This document shows, in pieces, positions 47,160 through 59,793 of a stretch of 64,000 nucleotides of DNA. The notes beneath the pieces are model-generated. The model saw nothing but the letters and a program-made list of their open reading frames with translations, made no database searches and was not told the origin of the DNA. The DNA lies in assembly GCA_014526335.1 (NCBI GenBank), contig JACTAT010000010.1, positions 6,890,217 to 6,954,216 on the forward strand, given 5' to 3'. Position numbers and translations under genes: made by a program. The DNA is from Chrysaora quinquecirrha. Its lineage: Eukaryota; Cnidaria; Scyphozoa; Semaeostomeae; Pelagiidae. Position 1 is the stretch's first letter. The number at the start of each line of letters is the position of its first letter.

Positions 47160-48108
47160 AGATGTTTATCGGTATGCGCAACGATGACTATCAAGATTAT
47201 TATGATAATGGTGGTGGTTATGATGTTGATGTTGATGACCACGACAATTGTGATGCTGTTGGTAGGGGTGATTGCGGTGGTAGAGTGGGTGTGGTGGTGG
47301 TGGTAGAGGTGGTTGTGGTGCTGAAGGTAGAGGTGCTTGTAGTGGGTGTGATAAGGTTGGTCGTGGTGATGGTTGTAGGGGTAGTTGTTGTGGTGCTTAT
47401 AGGGGGGATTGTGGTGATAAGGGTGGTCGTGGTGATAGTTGTAGGGGTAGTTGTGGTGGTGGTGATAGGGGGTGGTGGTTGTGATAGGGGTAATCGTAGT
47501 GACGGTTGTAGGGGTGGTTGTGGTGGTGGTGATAGGGGTGGTGTGGTGATGGTTGTAGGGGTGATTGTGGTGGTGGTGCCGCTCCTTTAGATCTTGCCGC
47601 AGCCACACCATCAATGATGGTGATGGTAATCATGACGATGATGATGATGACGATGGTGATTATTATTATTATTATTATTTTTATGACGATTTTCATGGTG
47701 AGGGTGATAATAATGACGATTTGTTTTGAAAGTTGTTTTGAAATTGCTGCTCTTTGCCAAGACTCTTTGATCAATGTTGAGAATGCGTGAAATGTCATTA
47801 CCAAACCAAGGTGGCAATTTGCCAATTTCATATGGTAAACAACATTAATCATATGCAATCAAGCTTGTGCGAGGAGAAAAATTGTCATAAATTGACAAAG
47901 GGGCTTGCTGGCCTTGATTGTGAAGAACTAAACGCAAATTGCGCAAAAATGGCCGAGACAATGGCACTAATGGCATTCTTGACAATGGCCCTATTGTTAC
48001 ACGTTTTCCATTCTTCAAGCGTTGGTTAGTGAGTAGTTAGTTAGTTAGTTAGTTAGTTAGTGACACGCCACCCCACACCAATATGTTCGAATTCTTCGAA
48101 CATAAATA
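47160..48108 (+). mobile_element. Helitron-like element, type B, 5'-truncated
   Basis: From GATGTTTATCGGTATGCGCA onward it parallels the 52286 element: GGT-rich minisatellite, GATGAT tract, CTATTGTTACACGTTTTCC, a TTAG microsatellite, then the 3' hairpin TATGTTCGAA-TTC-TTCGAACATA (48082-48104). The upstream flank is unrelated, so the 5' end is lost. Confidence 0.6.
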
Positions 48109-48239
48109 TCGAGAGTACCGTGAAACGGGGATCGATCAGACTTCTAGTTCAAGAAAGCCGTGGTTTAAACCAGTGCGCCATAGTAGCAAATGGTGCTAAT
48201 TGATGTTTATTGTCAAGTGATTGCGTTTTGTTAATGATA

Positions 48240-48412
48240 CCATTAATGCTGACACCTACGGCGACTTCAAAGTTTACCTACGCATATTTGTGGTCAATCT
48301 ATTGTTACATTTTGGCAGAAAGAGCGTCTTAGGTCTCTCTCTCTCTGTCTCTCTATACCTGTATCCGTGACATCACATCCCCACATTATGTGCTCATCCT
48401 TCGCACATAAAA
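48240..48412 (+). mobile_element. Helitron-like 3' end, type C hairpin
   Basis: GGCGACTTCAAAGTTTACC to TTGTTACATTTTGGCAG matches the copy-1 3' body. It is followed by a CTCT microsatellite and the hairpin TATGTGC-TCATCCTTC-GCACATA (48387-48409). Only the 3' part is present. Confidence 0.55.
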
Positions 48413-51400
48413 ATGGTTGCAAAATAATCGAAAAATAAGATGGGTTTTTTGCTTAATGTCCAAGCAGTAAATTTCGATGGATTTTAGGTCATTAAACAGT
48501 AGTATTTTGAAAGATTTTGGTACCAGGGTCCGAATCGATTTAACGGTTGAGATTCGAGGAAATTTGATTTAGGGCCTGGGGACGAGGTTCGTTGAGGGGA
48601 TCTGTCGGTCAGAATCTTGAAAGTTCGGCGTCTGTTTCGGCAAAAATTATCCGTCTTGCGCAGCCGCAGTCGCACATAAGATAACGACTATATTTCTTGA
48701 TGTTTTGTTGACGCCCATCGACGACACAGCTTCTGAGACTCAGCTGCCATCCTTCTTCATCGCAGCTGGCAGCTTTCCGCCATATAAAAAGCCAGGGAAA
48801 AGCATAAAGTTGCGAGGTTAGTTTTTGGAAACGTACATTTTTGCCTATAATCGTCTTTATGGCAACACACGTCAGAAACATAATTACAACTCTTCTAACA
48901 ATTGTTTTTGGAAGAGCACTGCAGTAGGATTAAAGGGTTAAAGTCTACGTATTGGTTAAACATCATCACCTTTGCTTGGTTTGACACTTTTTTATGCGAA
49001 TTCATTAAAAGCTGAAACAATTATCTAAATGCAAATCGATTGGAGAAGTCTGGAAGCGGCTTGCCAATCTACACGCTTTTTCGCTTTTTGAGATGCAAAC
49101 ACAGCAGGAACTGGAGCAGTGGCTCATGCCGTGGTCTGCCATGTAGAGAAAAAATTATTTTTATTAATTAATTTACGCTTGCAGAGACATAGACAACAGC
49201 GTGTGGGAGAGTGTGTGACTTAGAGATTTGGGATAGTGGTGAGCGTTCAAAATTCGTATCGATTTTAATGTAAATCTACAGTCAGGAAATCTACTGTGAG
49301 ATCATAGAGATAATCTACGTGTTTATCAAAGTATCCTATCGTTAAAGTGCTATTTATTTTCCACATATGCTGTTTATGTTGTTTTTTCTTGTTAAAAAAC
49401 GTGTGCAAAAGTGAAAATCCTGCTGACCTGGCAATTCATTGAGCCATAACGAGAAGATTTGAGGGACCTTGGCTATTACTAAGGTCCAGGTCCTTGGTGT
49501 TTAGAGCCGCCAAAGAAATGGCCAACAGACATGGAGACACATGCTAACAAAGATACTGAAGCCGAAACAAAACAAGTATGAAGCCGAATCGAGCATGAAA
49601 TTGAAAATTTCCCAAATCACACAAAATGGCAGAGCTGTCTGCTGGAAACAAACAAAATTCGCTGTAAGTCTGCTCCCGCTTGAAGAAAAAGGTACCAAAT
49701 GAGGACACTATCGCAAAGCTTGTTACAGTGCTGGCGAAACTACCAGGATTGTGAGCAGAAGGAAGGGCACCACCCTTCATCCTAATGTGTGGTGTGGCTT
49801 TTGAATATGTTCATAGGCATATTTTCATTTGCTATGTGTACATGCTTCACAAAAAGGTTTGAAAAAGCCCGTGCATTGTTTCCTATTATGCGAAGCCTCT
49901 GAATGCAACGTGGGAACGAGATCTACTCGTTATCTCCCACCGTCAAAGAATGATGCAGCTAAGAACGAGTTCCCAGGCAGTAAACGTCACAGCATTCTGT
50001 GCTAACATTGTCAGTCGAATCTTACACACCTTGTTGAAAGAATCAAGCGCAGATTCTACGTTCTTTGTACCCATTCTTCTTCCGATCGGAATATGGCCTT
50101 AGTAATGCATCCCCATAGAATCAATTCAACATAGCGGCAAACATTCAAAGCCGTTGGTTCTAGTCGTTGGATTATCTTTGGAAACTTCTCGCTAATGTTT
50201 GGCAGAAGACAATAAATAAAAAAAGAACAAAAATAGTAAAGTTAATTCAAATTCTGTATGACATCTTAAAATGAGGTCATTTTAGCAGCTTCATTTAGGC
50301 AAACAAACTTGTCTCCTTCTACCCATGATCAAACATATTGAATGAATGGTATTGGTTTGAGTTAATTCTCCAGCAACTTAGAACTCAGAACATACATAAA
50401 GCATTATGAATTACTTCTTAGTTGAATAATTTTATTCTTTCTACAGAAATTGTAAGTTTAGACAACAGATACTAACATGGTACAATTTCATTGCATTTAT
50501 TGCATCTGGATTATCTTGTTTGCAGCTACAAAAGAGCATATCAGAGATATCAACATAAAAGTCACAGAAACACAAACCCTATGCTGTGTCAAAGTCATCA
50601 GAAACTTTACAACCAGGATTGATTCTGTTTGATGAAAAGCTGGTAAAAAATAAGTAGAAATTTTAGACTTTACTTACAGAACTGGCAATTAATATACTAA
50701 AGCTGTATTTTTGCATAGATATAAAATATATTATTATGTTATTATGTTGTTAAAGATGAGATTATAAATTTATGGTTAAAGCACCTAAAAACACAACTTT
50801 CTGTTGTGTTTTTCTAGTTTTTGTTGTGGCAGGCGTGATCCTCTGCAAACTATATATTTCTCTTGAATCATTATATAAGCCAGTTTGTTTACATTTTTGA
50901 GCTGCATTTTGACATCAGGATTGTAGAAGCTATAAAATCTCTAGCCACCGTCGTTGACCAGAAAGCCTTTGTTTGGTTGAAATGAAAGCCAGAAACCACA
51001 AAAAAGTGCACGTGAGAAGCGAGTTTACCAAAATGATGAACCGTCCTAGCTGCGATCGGGCTTCGTCGTAAACATCAGAACAGGCAATTCATGGACAGAA
51101 ATCACGAAAAAATTTTCTTCGTTTGCCGCTAGGATTTCTTAAACACATTTCTGTCACAGGATCACAGCAATGTGCTTTTCATAATCACCTCTGTTGATTC
51201 ACGCCATCTTGGAAAACAGAGCTTATGCTCACTCAGCAATCGTCGGCGGGGTTCGGAAAATCAATATGACGCCACAAGCAAGCTGAATAGACCTTTTCAA
51301 AGGCTTCTGGGATGGAGCGACATTTTTCTGGAAAATTGTAGACATCTTGAGTAACGGACTCCTCTCATCGTGCAATGGCCTTGGCTGCAGTCACTTTAAG

Positions 51401-52285
51401 AGAGGTAGTGCAGCAGATTTTACTTCAAATTGACGAGTTACAGAAGAAAAAGACAGGAAAGGAATCTGCGACAGTAAATTTTTAGAATATCTACAGAAAC
51501 GCAGGAAACCAGATGCATGGAGCTCACAGATACTTCACTAAATGTATCATAGAGCAGATAAACTGAGACTTGATCCATTTCTTCCATTTTCAATTGTCTT
51601 GAAACAAACATCGCTTATAACGATGGTGCAGTTTGTTCTCTAAATTCAAATAATTTTATTGCAAAACGTAGGTTATACTTTACCCAATCCAGACCAATAA
51701 GTGTCCCACGCAAGAATGTTCTCTCAGAAGGGCCCACAACACAATGACGTATACGCATCCAAGTCGTCCCGAACGTAAATAAATTCCGATTACAAATGAA
51801 AGCATTTTAGCTGGCAACAAATATTCATATTGATGATCATATTGGTGAAATTTTGATTAAAACTATACGGCATGCCCCCTATCAACTGCAAACTGGAGAC
51901 TGATAGGTCCCAGGGCTCCTGAGAAACTTAGACATGGACAATGCGATAATGCTTAAATGAAATCAAATATAAAAAATAGAATATAGAAAGCTGAACAAGT
52001 TAAAGCTGAGATGCAAAAGTTTCTTTACTCTCTCTTCTTTCCTCCCATAAAGTTTGTCCACTACACTGACATATCATTTTCTGATTTTGGAAGAGTCCTG
52101 CAGATCTCGCAATTATTCCACAAGCAACACTAAGAAAGAAGGTTAAAAACGCAAATCAAAATCAATTAATTCCACAGTGAACAAACAATTTAGATGACCA
52201 AAAACATCAAAACTGCAATACCCGAGACAAGTTTAGTGAACTCGAGCAGCAGTGTATTTTTTGCAAAAGAATAGCTAAGTAAAAC
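48413..52285. other. Intergenic, no gene recognised
   Basis: Almost 3.9 kb without recognised element ends or coding similarity. Short ORFs lack motifs. Includes TATGTTATTATG-type simple sequence near 50740. Confidence 0.35.
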
Positions 52286-52793
52286 TAAACATAGGGCGCT
52301 ATGGGCATGTTCGAAGAACGACTCTGGTTGAATATAGCTATTTCGGTCAAATGATGAAAGATGTTCATCGGTATGCACAACAATGACAATAATGATTATG
52401 ATGATAATGGTGGTGGTTATGATGATGATGTTGATGACCACGATGATCATGATGCTGGTTGGTAGGGGTGATTGTGGTGGTATTGTGGATGTGGTAGAGG
52501 TAGTTGTGGTGCTGAAGGGGTGGCTGTGATGGTTGTGGTAGGGGTAATCGTGGTGATGATTGTAGGGGTGGTTGTGGTGGTGGTGATAGGGGGCTGGTGG
52601 TGGTGGTGGTGGTGATAAAGGTGGTCGTGGTGATGGTTGTAGGGGTGGTTGTGGTGGTGGTGATAAGGGTGGTCGAGGTGATAGTTGTAGGGGTGGTTGT
52701 GGTGGTGGTGATAGGGGTGGTCATGGTGACGGTTGTAGGGGTGGTTGTGGTGGTGGTGCCGCAGACAAACCGTCAATGATGGTGATGGTAATC

Positions 52794-52829
<36 letters not shown>

Positions 52830-53245
52830 ATTATTATTATGACGATTGTCATGGTGAGGAAAATAATAGTGACAATTTGTTTTGAAAACTGTTTTGAAAT
52901 TGCCGCTCTTTGCCAAAACTCTGATAAATGTTGAGAATGCGCGAAATGTCATTTAAAAAACGAAGGTGGCAATTTTCCAGTTCCATGAAGTAAACAAGGA
53001 TGAGTCACACAATCAAGCTTGTGTAAGAAGAACAATTGTCACATGACCCCAGATTGACAAAAGTGCTGCAGGCCGCGATTGTGAACAACTAACCGCAAAT
53101 TTCGCATCAATGGTCGAGACAATGGCACTATTGGCATTCTTGAGTCGATTTCTATTGTTACACGTTTTCCATTGTTCAAGCGTTGGTTAGTTAGTTAGTG
53201 ACACGCCACCCGACACCAATATGTTCGAATTCTTCGAACATAAAA
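52286..53245 (+). mobile_element. Helitron-like element, complete type B copy
   Basis: The 5' end AAACATAGGGCGCTATGGGC is followed by hairpin GTTC-GAA-GAAC (52309-52319). Then come a GGTGGT-type minisatellite (about 52400-52760), a GATGAT/TTATTA tract, a unique body, CTATTGTTACACGTTTTCC, a short TTAG microsatellite and the 3' hairpin at 53220-53242. About 960 bp, noncoding; it defines the family's full layout. Confidence 0.65.
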
Positions 53246-54913
53246 AGCATCATGGAATAGACAAAACTCCCTTCCAGGGTCACCGGGAGGTACATAATAT
53301 ACCAGTAATTTGGATACGGGTATCTGTGCGGCCCATATAGGTGAGTCTTTGTCCCTGAAATTCTCCAAACATTGGTATCATTTTAACGAAAATTCTATAA
53401 AAGAGGGCGATGAATTGATAAAAAATTGGAAAAATCAACTTTACGTCGCTCACCAAAGTGATAAAATTGCGCGGAGGATGTTCGTAGGACAATTTAAAAC
53501 ACTAATAAGGCCTATAATTTCTACTTAAAATATAGGGTCTGTTTCTGCATAGTTCTACCCTATACAATTGGTGGTTTTGCAAAATCTTGGCGGCACATCG
53601 AAGTGCATCCATAAGTCATGTATCCCCTCCCGCAGGGCTGGGTCGATTAATCCAAAACTCTAGAGAAGATTTTAGAAGGCGAACAGATATCTTTAAATCG
53701 AGTTCCATTTAGCACATATCTTGCACCGAGCTGAAAGAAGTATAGCTGAGCAAGGATACAGATTTTTGAAAAGAAAGTAGAAGCACTGCAAAATATTACA
53801 AATAACGACAGAATTCAATTTGTGTAGACTAATAAATGATAGAACAGTATGTTATAGGCTTACCCTTTCTTGGTTTCAGTCCCGGCGGTAACTTCATCTT
53901 GATTTTCATCAATAACCAGTGATCGCCCAATGATATCATTAACCTGTCAACATAAACATTCTCTAGTTTGTATATATAATATATGCATTGGTTGGACCAA
54001 AACGCCCAAATACCCAAACTAAATAAGTGATACTACATGTTTCCCGCTGCAAAACTTGGCCAAACTTTAACAAAGTAATTTTTAAAGGGAATCGACAAAA
54101 AAGCGCAGTGTATTTTGAAAATAGCCTATTCAATCACGGTGAATTTGAATAACAGTTCATGGCACATGCCAGTGATTTTGTGCACTGCACAATAGCTTCT
54201 GTCATTGCCCATTACGAAATAACAATAGTTTATTTATTGTATAAGATAGAAACTGGCCCGTTCCAGCCTTAACCTTGTCGATTCCTTTAACATAATTAAC
54301 ATCCATTGCGGAAAAATCAAAACCCTACTGGCTTTTTCACAGAGAACTCCAAACTAAAAAATTTGAAGTCTCAGATACTGAAAAATGTAACGAAACCAGC
54401 ATCAGCAGTATCCTATTGAATGCTCAACTCAATGAAAATAATCTTTGAGGAAATTGATGCTGATCTCATTAACATTGCAAAAAAGCAGTGGCCAGAAAAT
54501 ACCTCTAATTGAAATGTGTTTCACAAATCAGAACGGTAATCATTAATTAAGAAAGGCTGGTCCATGTGTCTGAAAGCAACATCCAACATGTCCACTGCTT
54601 GCATAACATAACTTGGAAGACCAATGGAATATATTCAAGAGTTCTGGTGAGAAAATACACAGAATCGACTTTTGTTTTCGATGTGGAAAGATTCCAAAAC
54701 TCCAAAATGAAACAAAGTTACTTTGCATTATTTAATAGAGGACCGAAGTGTGACGTCATCAAATATTTTAGAATTTCAAAACTTGCTTTTCATTTTGTAC
54801 ACGAGCGCCAAAACTAATGCTTGAACGTTGAAAATCAGTCAAATATGTAAAAAAATTGGCTTAGATATGGCCATCTGAAGAAATAAATTTCAATAGGAAA
54901 TCATTGCATTTTG
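53246..54913. other. Intergenic, no gene recognised
   Basis: AT-rich. The ORF at 53310-53528 (reading NWKNQLYVAHQSDKIA) has no known motif and is not called. Confidence 0.35.
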
Positions 54914-56352
54914 CCTCAGTTGATTATGTTTCGAGTTCGTTACGAAAACACAGCTAATCAAAGATTCGAATCAATCGAATTATGGCGTAACAGAGAGAAC
55001 TTATTCACATGCCTACATTTTGAGATGAGTTCAGTTCTTTTATTAAGAATGTTTTCCCCTCCGCGGTTCGCGATCTCCAGTTTCTCGTTCAGGCAAAGGT
55101 AGCATTTGATGGTGGCTTGGTTGTATGATGCGCATTTCCGTATGACTTTCCAATAACCTTCGGGGGTGTGGTTTAAGTAGCTACAACAAGAACGAGATTG
55201 GTTTATACAGAGATGATGGTCTCGCTGTATTCAAGAATGTCAGTGGCCCGGAATCAGAAAGGATTAAGAAGAGCTTGCAATCGATATTCAAGGACAACGG
55301 CTTAGATCTAGTAATTGAATGCAACAAGAAAATTGTAGATTATTTAGACGTCACACTAAACTTGAATGATGGTGCATACAGACCGTTCCACAAACAGAGC
55401 AGTACAATCCAGTATATAAACGTAGAGTCGAACCATCCACCAAGTATAATAAAGCAAGTTCCGAAAACTATAGAAAAGCGACTATCAGATCATTCATCCA
55501 ACGAAAAAATATTCCAAGAAGCAACTCCAACATATGAAAAAGCTTTGAGAGAGTCAGGTTATGATGGAAAGCTAAAGTACAACCCAAGTAACAGAAAATC
55601 TCATACTAAGAACCGGAAAAGAAACATCATATGGTTTAACCCACCTTTTAGTAAAAATGTGGTGACAAAAGTTGGTAACCAATTCTTAAGATTATTGGAC
55701 AAACATTTTCCACAGCACCATAAATATCAAAAATTATTCAACAGGAATACAGTTAAGGTTAGCTATAGTTGTACCAAAAACGTGAAATCCATCATCAACA
55801 ATCATAATAAGAAGATAATCAATGAGAGCAAACCAACAGAAAACAGCAAAAAATGCAACTGCATTCAAAAAGAAAAGTGCCCCCTGAATGGAAAATGTCT
55901 TTCTGAAAAAATAATTTACCAAGCCTCTGTAAAATCAGACGAGCCCGGTTATACGGAAAAGATTTACATAGGATTAGCTGAAACTACGTTCAAAAAAAGA
56001 TACAGTACACCAACCATAAAAAGTCATTCAACCTGGAAAGATATGGAAATGAAACAGAGCTTTCAAAAGAATTATGGAGGATCAAGAGGAAGAACCACAC
56101 CCCCCAAGTTAATTGGAAAATCATACGGAAATGCACATCATACAACCAAGCCACCAACAAATGCCATCTTTGCCTGAACGAGAAACTTGAGATCGCAAAC
56201 CACGGAGGGGAAAACATTCTTAATAAAAGAACTGAACTCATCTCAAAATGTAGGCATGTAAATAAGTTCTCTCTGTTACGCCATAATTCGATTGATTCGA
56301 ATCTTTGATTAGCTGTGTTTTCGTAACAAACTCGAAACATAATCAACTGAGG
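54914..56352 (+). mobile_element. Penelope-like element fragment between inverted arms
   Basis: The 3' end of the element (56093-56352) is repeated in inverted orientation at 54914-55173, about 260 bases at high identity. Between them lies a 5'-truncated reverse transcriptase/GIY-YIG reading frame. Such inverted partial copies are typical of Penelope-like insertions. No clear target duplication was found. Confidence 0.78.
55173..56303 (+). pseudogene. Penelope-like RT/GIY-YIG protein, 5'-truncated and frameshifted
   Basis: The open frame begins inside the reverse transcriptase with the catalytic motif LYRDDGLAVF (YRDD at 55206-55217). It runs through RT thumb-like sequence (KKIVDYLDVTLNLNDG, YRPFHKQ, SNHPPSIIKQVP), RNIIWFNPPFSKNV, a Cys-rich knuckle (CNCIQKEKCPLNGKC) and the GIY-YIG core (IYIGLAETTFKKRY). 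Near 56010 a small indel shifts the frame. The remainder of the endonuclease domain, including NETELSKELW and CHLCLNEKLEIA, continues one frame over to a TGA at about 56303. All RT motifs before YRDD are missing, so the copy is dead. Confidence 0.8.
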
Positions 56353-56417
56353 ATTGTCGTGAACAGGCGGCATGAAACTCTGAGTATTGAAAATGCAGTA
56401 GTATTTCTTTGTATCTA

Positions 56418-56459
<42 letters not shown>

Positions 56460-59400
56460 TGTCCATAGATAAAATAGACGATATACTGTGCGAAAACAAA
56501 TAGATAGATATAGTGACATATCGATAGGTAGGTTATTGATATATACTTAGATAGATCCCATCTAATCCTATCCCATAATCACAAGGAGGTGCGATATTCC
56601 TAACTGGAATCACAACGGCCTGAAAATTCATAAATATGTTTTTGTGTCGCAGGTACGCAGTCATTTTGGATGGATGGTAGAACTAAACAAGTGTTAAAAT
56701 TAATCTACGTTTGGCAGCAACGGAACACATAGTAATGGCCTTTTTTGTTTGGTATTCATATCTCAAGGAAAAACTGCCAAGCTACAGCATTTTTAGATAA
56801 GCACGGCAGTTTTGCGGCTCGTACTTTTTATCTACCGACAAATTTGCGATCTTGAGAAACAATCCGTAATAACGTCGTCAGGGTAGCCGTTTTCAATAAG
56901 AATCGACAATATTTCTTCGATTCCCAGTCCAGTATAGTTTTGGAGAAAATCAAAAGTTCTCGATAGACACGAGTGTTAATAAGGTAAACTTCCTCCGTTT
57001 TGGATTAAAGGAATCACAGAGTGCGTAGAGGCAGCTAAACGTTGGTTTCCTGCACATAGTCGTGAGAATCTGGTAGCAGTGTTTTTAACTTAAACATCGT
57101 TGTCTTTTTTAATTGATTTTAATGAAACAGGACATTTTTGCGGACCACACGTTTGTCAGCCGAAGAATCTTAATGATCAAAGGGATAATTTTTAGGACTT
57201 TAAGTCCCTAGCTGCTACGCACAGAAAGGCTGCCTTCTTTGCCTTGACAAAGCGGTTAAAAGGGCTCGGAAATGCAAAGGTTATCTGAATACTTACCTAT
57301 ATTAAATCATGTTGCGTCAGTTGCCCAGCGTTTATATGTTTACAAGAATTTAATGGGAAACAATAATTTTCGAAACAAATTAAGACCTTTTAGGTGTTCT
57401 TACTATTTTCATCTATCACATTAGTGACGTTTAGTGGATATAGATGCGGCCTCCATCACAGTAGTTAATGTCCCAGACGTGTACAGAAAAGTCATCACGT
57501 CAACAGAGTTAGTCCATATTATATGCATCTAACATATTCATTACGTTGATTTGTTAAGATCAAAAAATGAAAGCAAATTTCGAACTAAACCTTAATACGA
57601 CAGTCTTGAATCTTGAAAAATGCTCGACGTTCTTCATTAGAAATTATATTTCCCAGATCACCCACATGCTGTAGCAAATGAAAATAAAACTTTTCAAGAA
57701 TTCAAGAGAAAAAATTAAGAGCAAACTGTTGCAACATACTTAGACTGGCAAAACGCTTTTGAAAGATGCGCAAAAATATAAATACTTATTAATACCGATA
57801 CAATATTTACGATAGGATATAACAGAAATACTGCAAACAAACAAAAAATTCGAAAACTGCGAAAAAGCGAAAACATCTCAGGTTAAGACTTATCAGAGTA
57901 TGAAGGTCAGAAATTATTGTTCCGGGGTTTCGGCCTGTTTCTGAAGTTTATATTGTTAGGAGTGTCAGAAGAGATAAAGCTTTCTATCAAGTCAAGAAAC
58001 GCTTCGCTTTTGTTGGCAATTGGGAAATAAAAAAGGTTTGCAATTATTGAGTCAGCAAAAGTTAACTTTAGGACTTAGATTACTGTCGTACTAGAGTTTT
58101 CGAAAGGATGGCCAGACTTCTAGCCTAGATTCTGTTGATAATTGATTTGGCAGAGCAGAGATAAAAAAAAAGATGAAGAGGCTTGATATACTCTAACTAG
58201 CTATATCTACCGCAAAAGATTTCTTTTACGAATAAATTACTTTAATACTCAATACCAAATTATGACTTACCCCTACTTTGACGGCATCTAAACGTTTACA
58301 CGCGAACAAGAGTCTTTCAATTTTAGAACAAAGAAAACTAAAGAACAATTATGAAATTTACTCAAAATGGAGTTCTACGCAATTCAACACGATCGTTAGT
58401 CGTCATCGAGTTCTAAGACGGCTTTAGTAACCTTGTTTACACGTGTTCTACACACGGTCTTGATGGAACAAAACAGTTGACTGGTTGTTGGCTCCGAGGG
58501 GCAAATCACTTCGAAAAAGTGTACAAGCCTTTCGGACTTTCAAAAGACCGGAAATTTTCTTGTCGGACCATTCATGATTAATTTCGGACTTTCTGGACTT
58601 CACGTAGGCAAAAATATGCATTTTTGATTGTTTTTCATGTCCTAGACAAATACAAAATGGTACAAATCTTTCCTGGAGAGGACCCCCATGTTCTCAACGT
58701 GTAGATGAACTTGAAAGATCACAATTTGGCTAACTAACTGATGTTAAATGTCAGCTTTGTCTGCCAACGAGGGATCACTTTCTTTAATCCTCCATTGTTG
58801 CGCAGTAGTGTACCAGGGAAAATATAATCTGAGTTGAAGATTATTGTCCATTGATATACATATATTTCATAACTATATTTGCTCACCAACAAGCTCTAAG
58901 AAAATGTGCCATACTGCCCATCTTTCAAACTGTTCTCGGAATGAATAGTTCCAAGACTCTTTCTTTTGTAATTCATTAAATATCGAACTACAGAGCAATA
59001 GAGCTATTTAGAAACGTTAACCCTTCGAAAATGCCAAATCTGAACTTTGAGCAATCTTTAAAGATGTTATTTGACCGGAGGTGTTAAGCCTGTTTTCCAT
59101 CAGTGCCATGAAAACAATCTCATTGAAAAATTTTGAAAAAGAACTGGGATAAATATATTCCACATTTCGGCTTATAGTATGCGATAACAAGCCAAAAAAG
59201 AATATTTGAGGTCGTTAGTGTAGGTTCAACTTCTGATTCACCAGCAACGGATGTACACGTCTTTCTGAGAGTAACTCTCTTTGCTGTACCGTTTTGTTCA
59301 AGTTGTCGAATTTCGTTGCAGCCTCAACTAAGCAGGAAATACACCAATGTCAACATATTCATGTTCCTCCTGTAAATTTCAATTGCTCTCTTTTGCTTGC

Positions 59401-59793
59401 CCAATGCAAATTCAATTTAAAAGCAAAATCATAAATATCCAGCTGAAATCAACATCTCTCAGAATGAAGGACTTATCTAGTTTTACCTTCGTTGAGTCTC
59501 CAAGCATTATCAACTACTTTTCACGCATTGACACCCCTGTCTCTCTCCTCATAGAAATCACAAGGGCTGCCAAAGATTCATCTTCTTTTAGATTGCTTTC
59601 GTTCGCATAGCCAATGGTTCAGAACGAAGAAAGCAGAGCAGCCTGAAATCACGTGTTTAGAGGAAATCCTTTCTCCTGACCCAATATGCAATGATGGAAT
59701 AGTGGGAGAAATCGGCGGCCTTTGAACAACTAACATATCGCGCAATTAAAAACAAATATCTCACTATTGTTTCCACCATCTAGGTAATTCCAC
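56353..59793. other. Intergenic, no gene recognised
   Basis: Opens with a TA dinucleotide run (about 56420-56456) and GATA-type simple sequence. The rest is AT-rich with no coding similarity. CCGAGGGGCAAATCACTTCG near 58494 resembles an end of the CCGAGGGGCA MITE family. Confidence 0.35.

Noticed and set aside
47036..47858. Val/Gly- and His/Pro-rich ORFs of 150-184 codons
   Set aside because: GGT and GAT minisatellite inside a Helitron-like element.
52365..52779. His/Thr-rich ORFs near 52.4-52.8 kb
   Set aside because: Same GGT minisatellite type as above.
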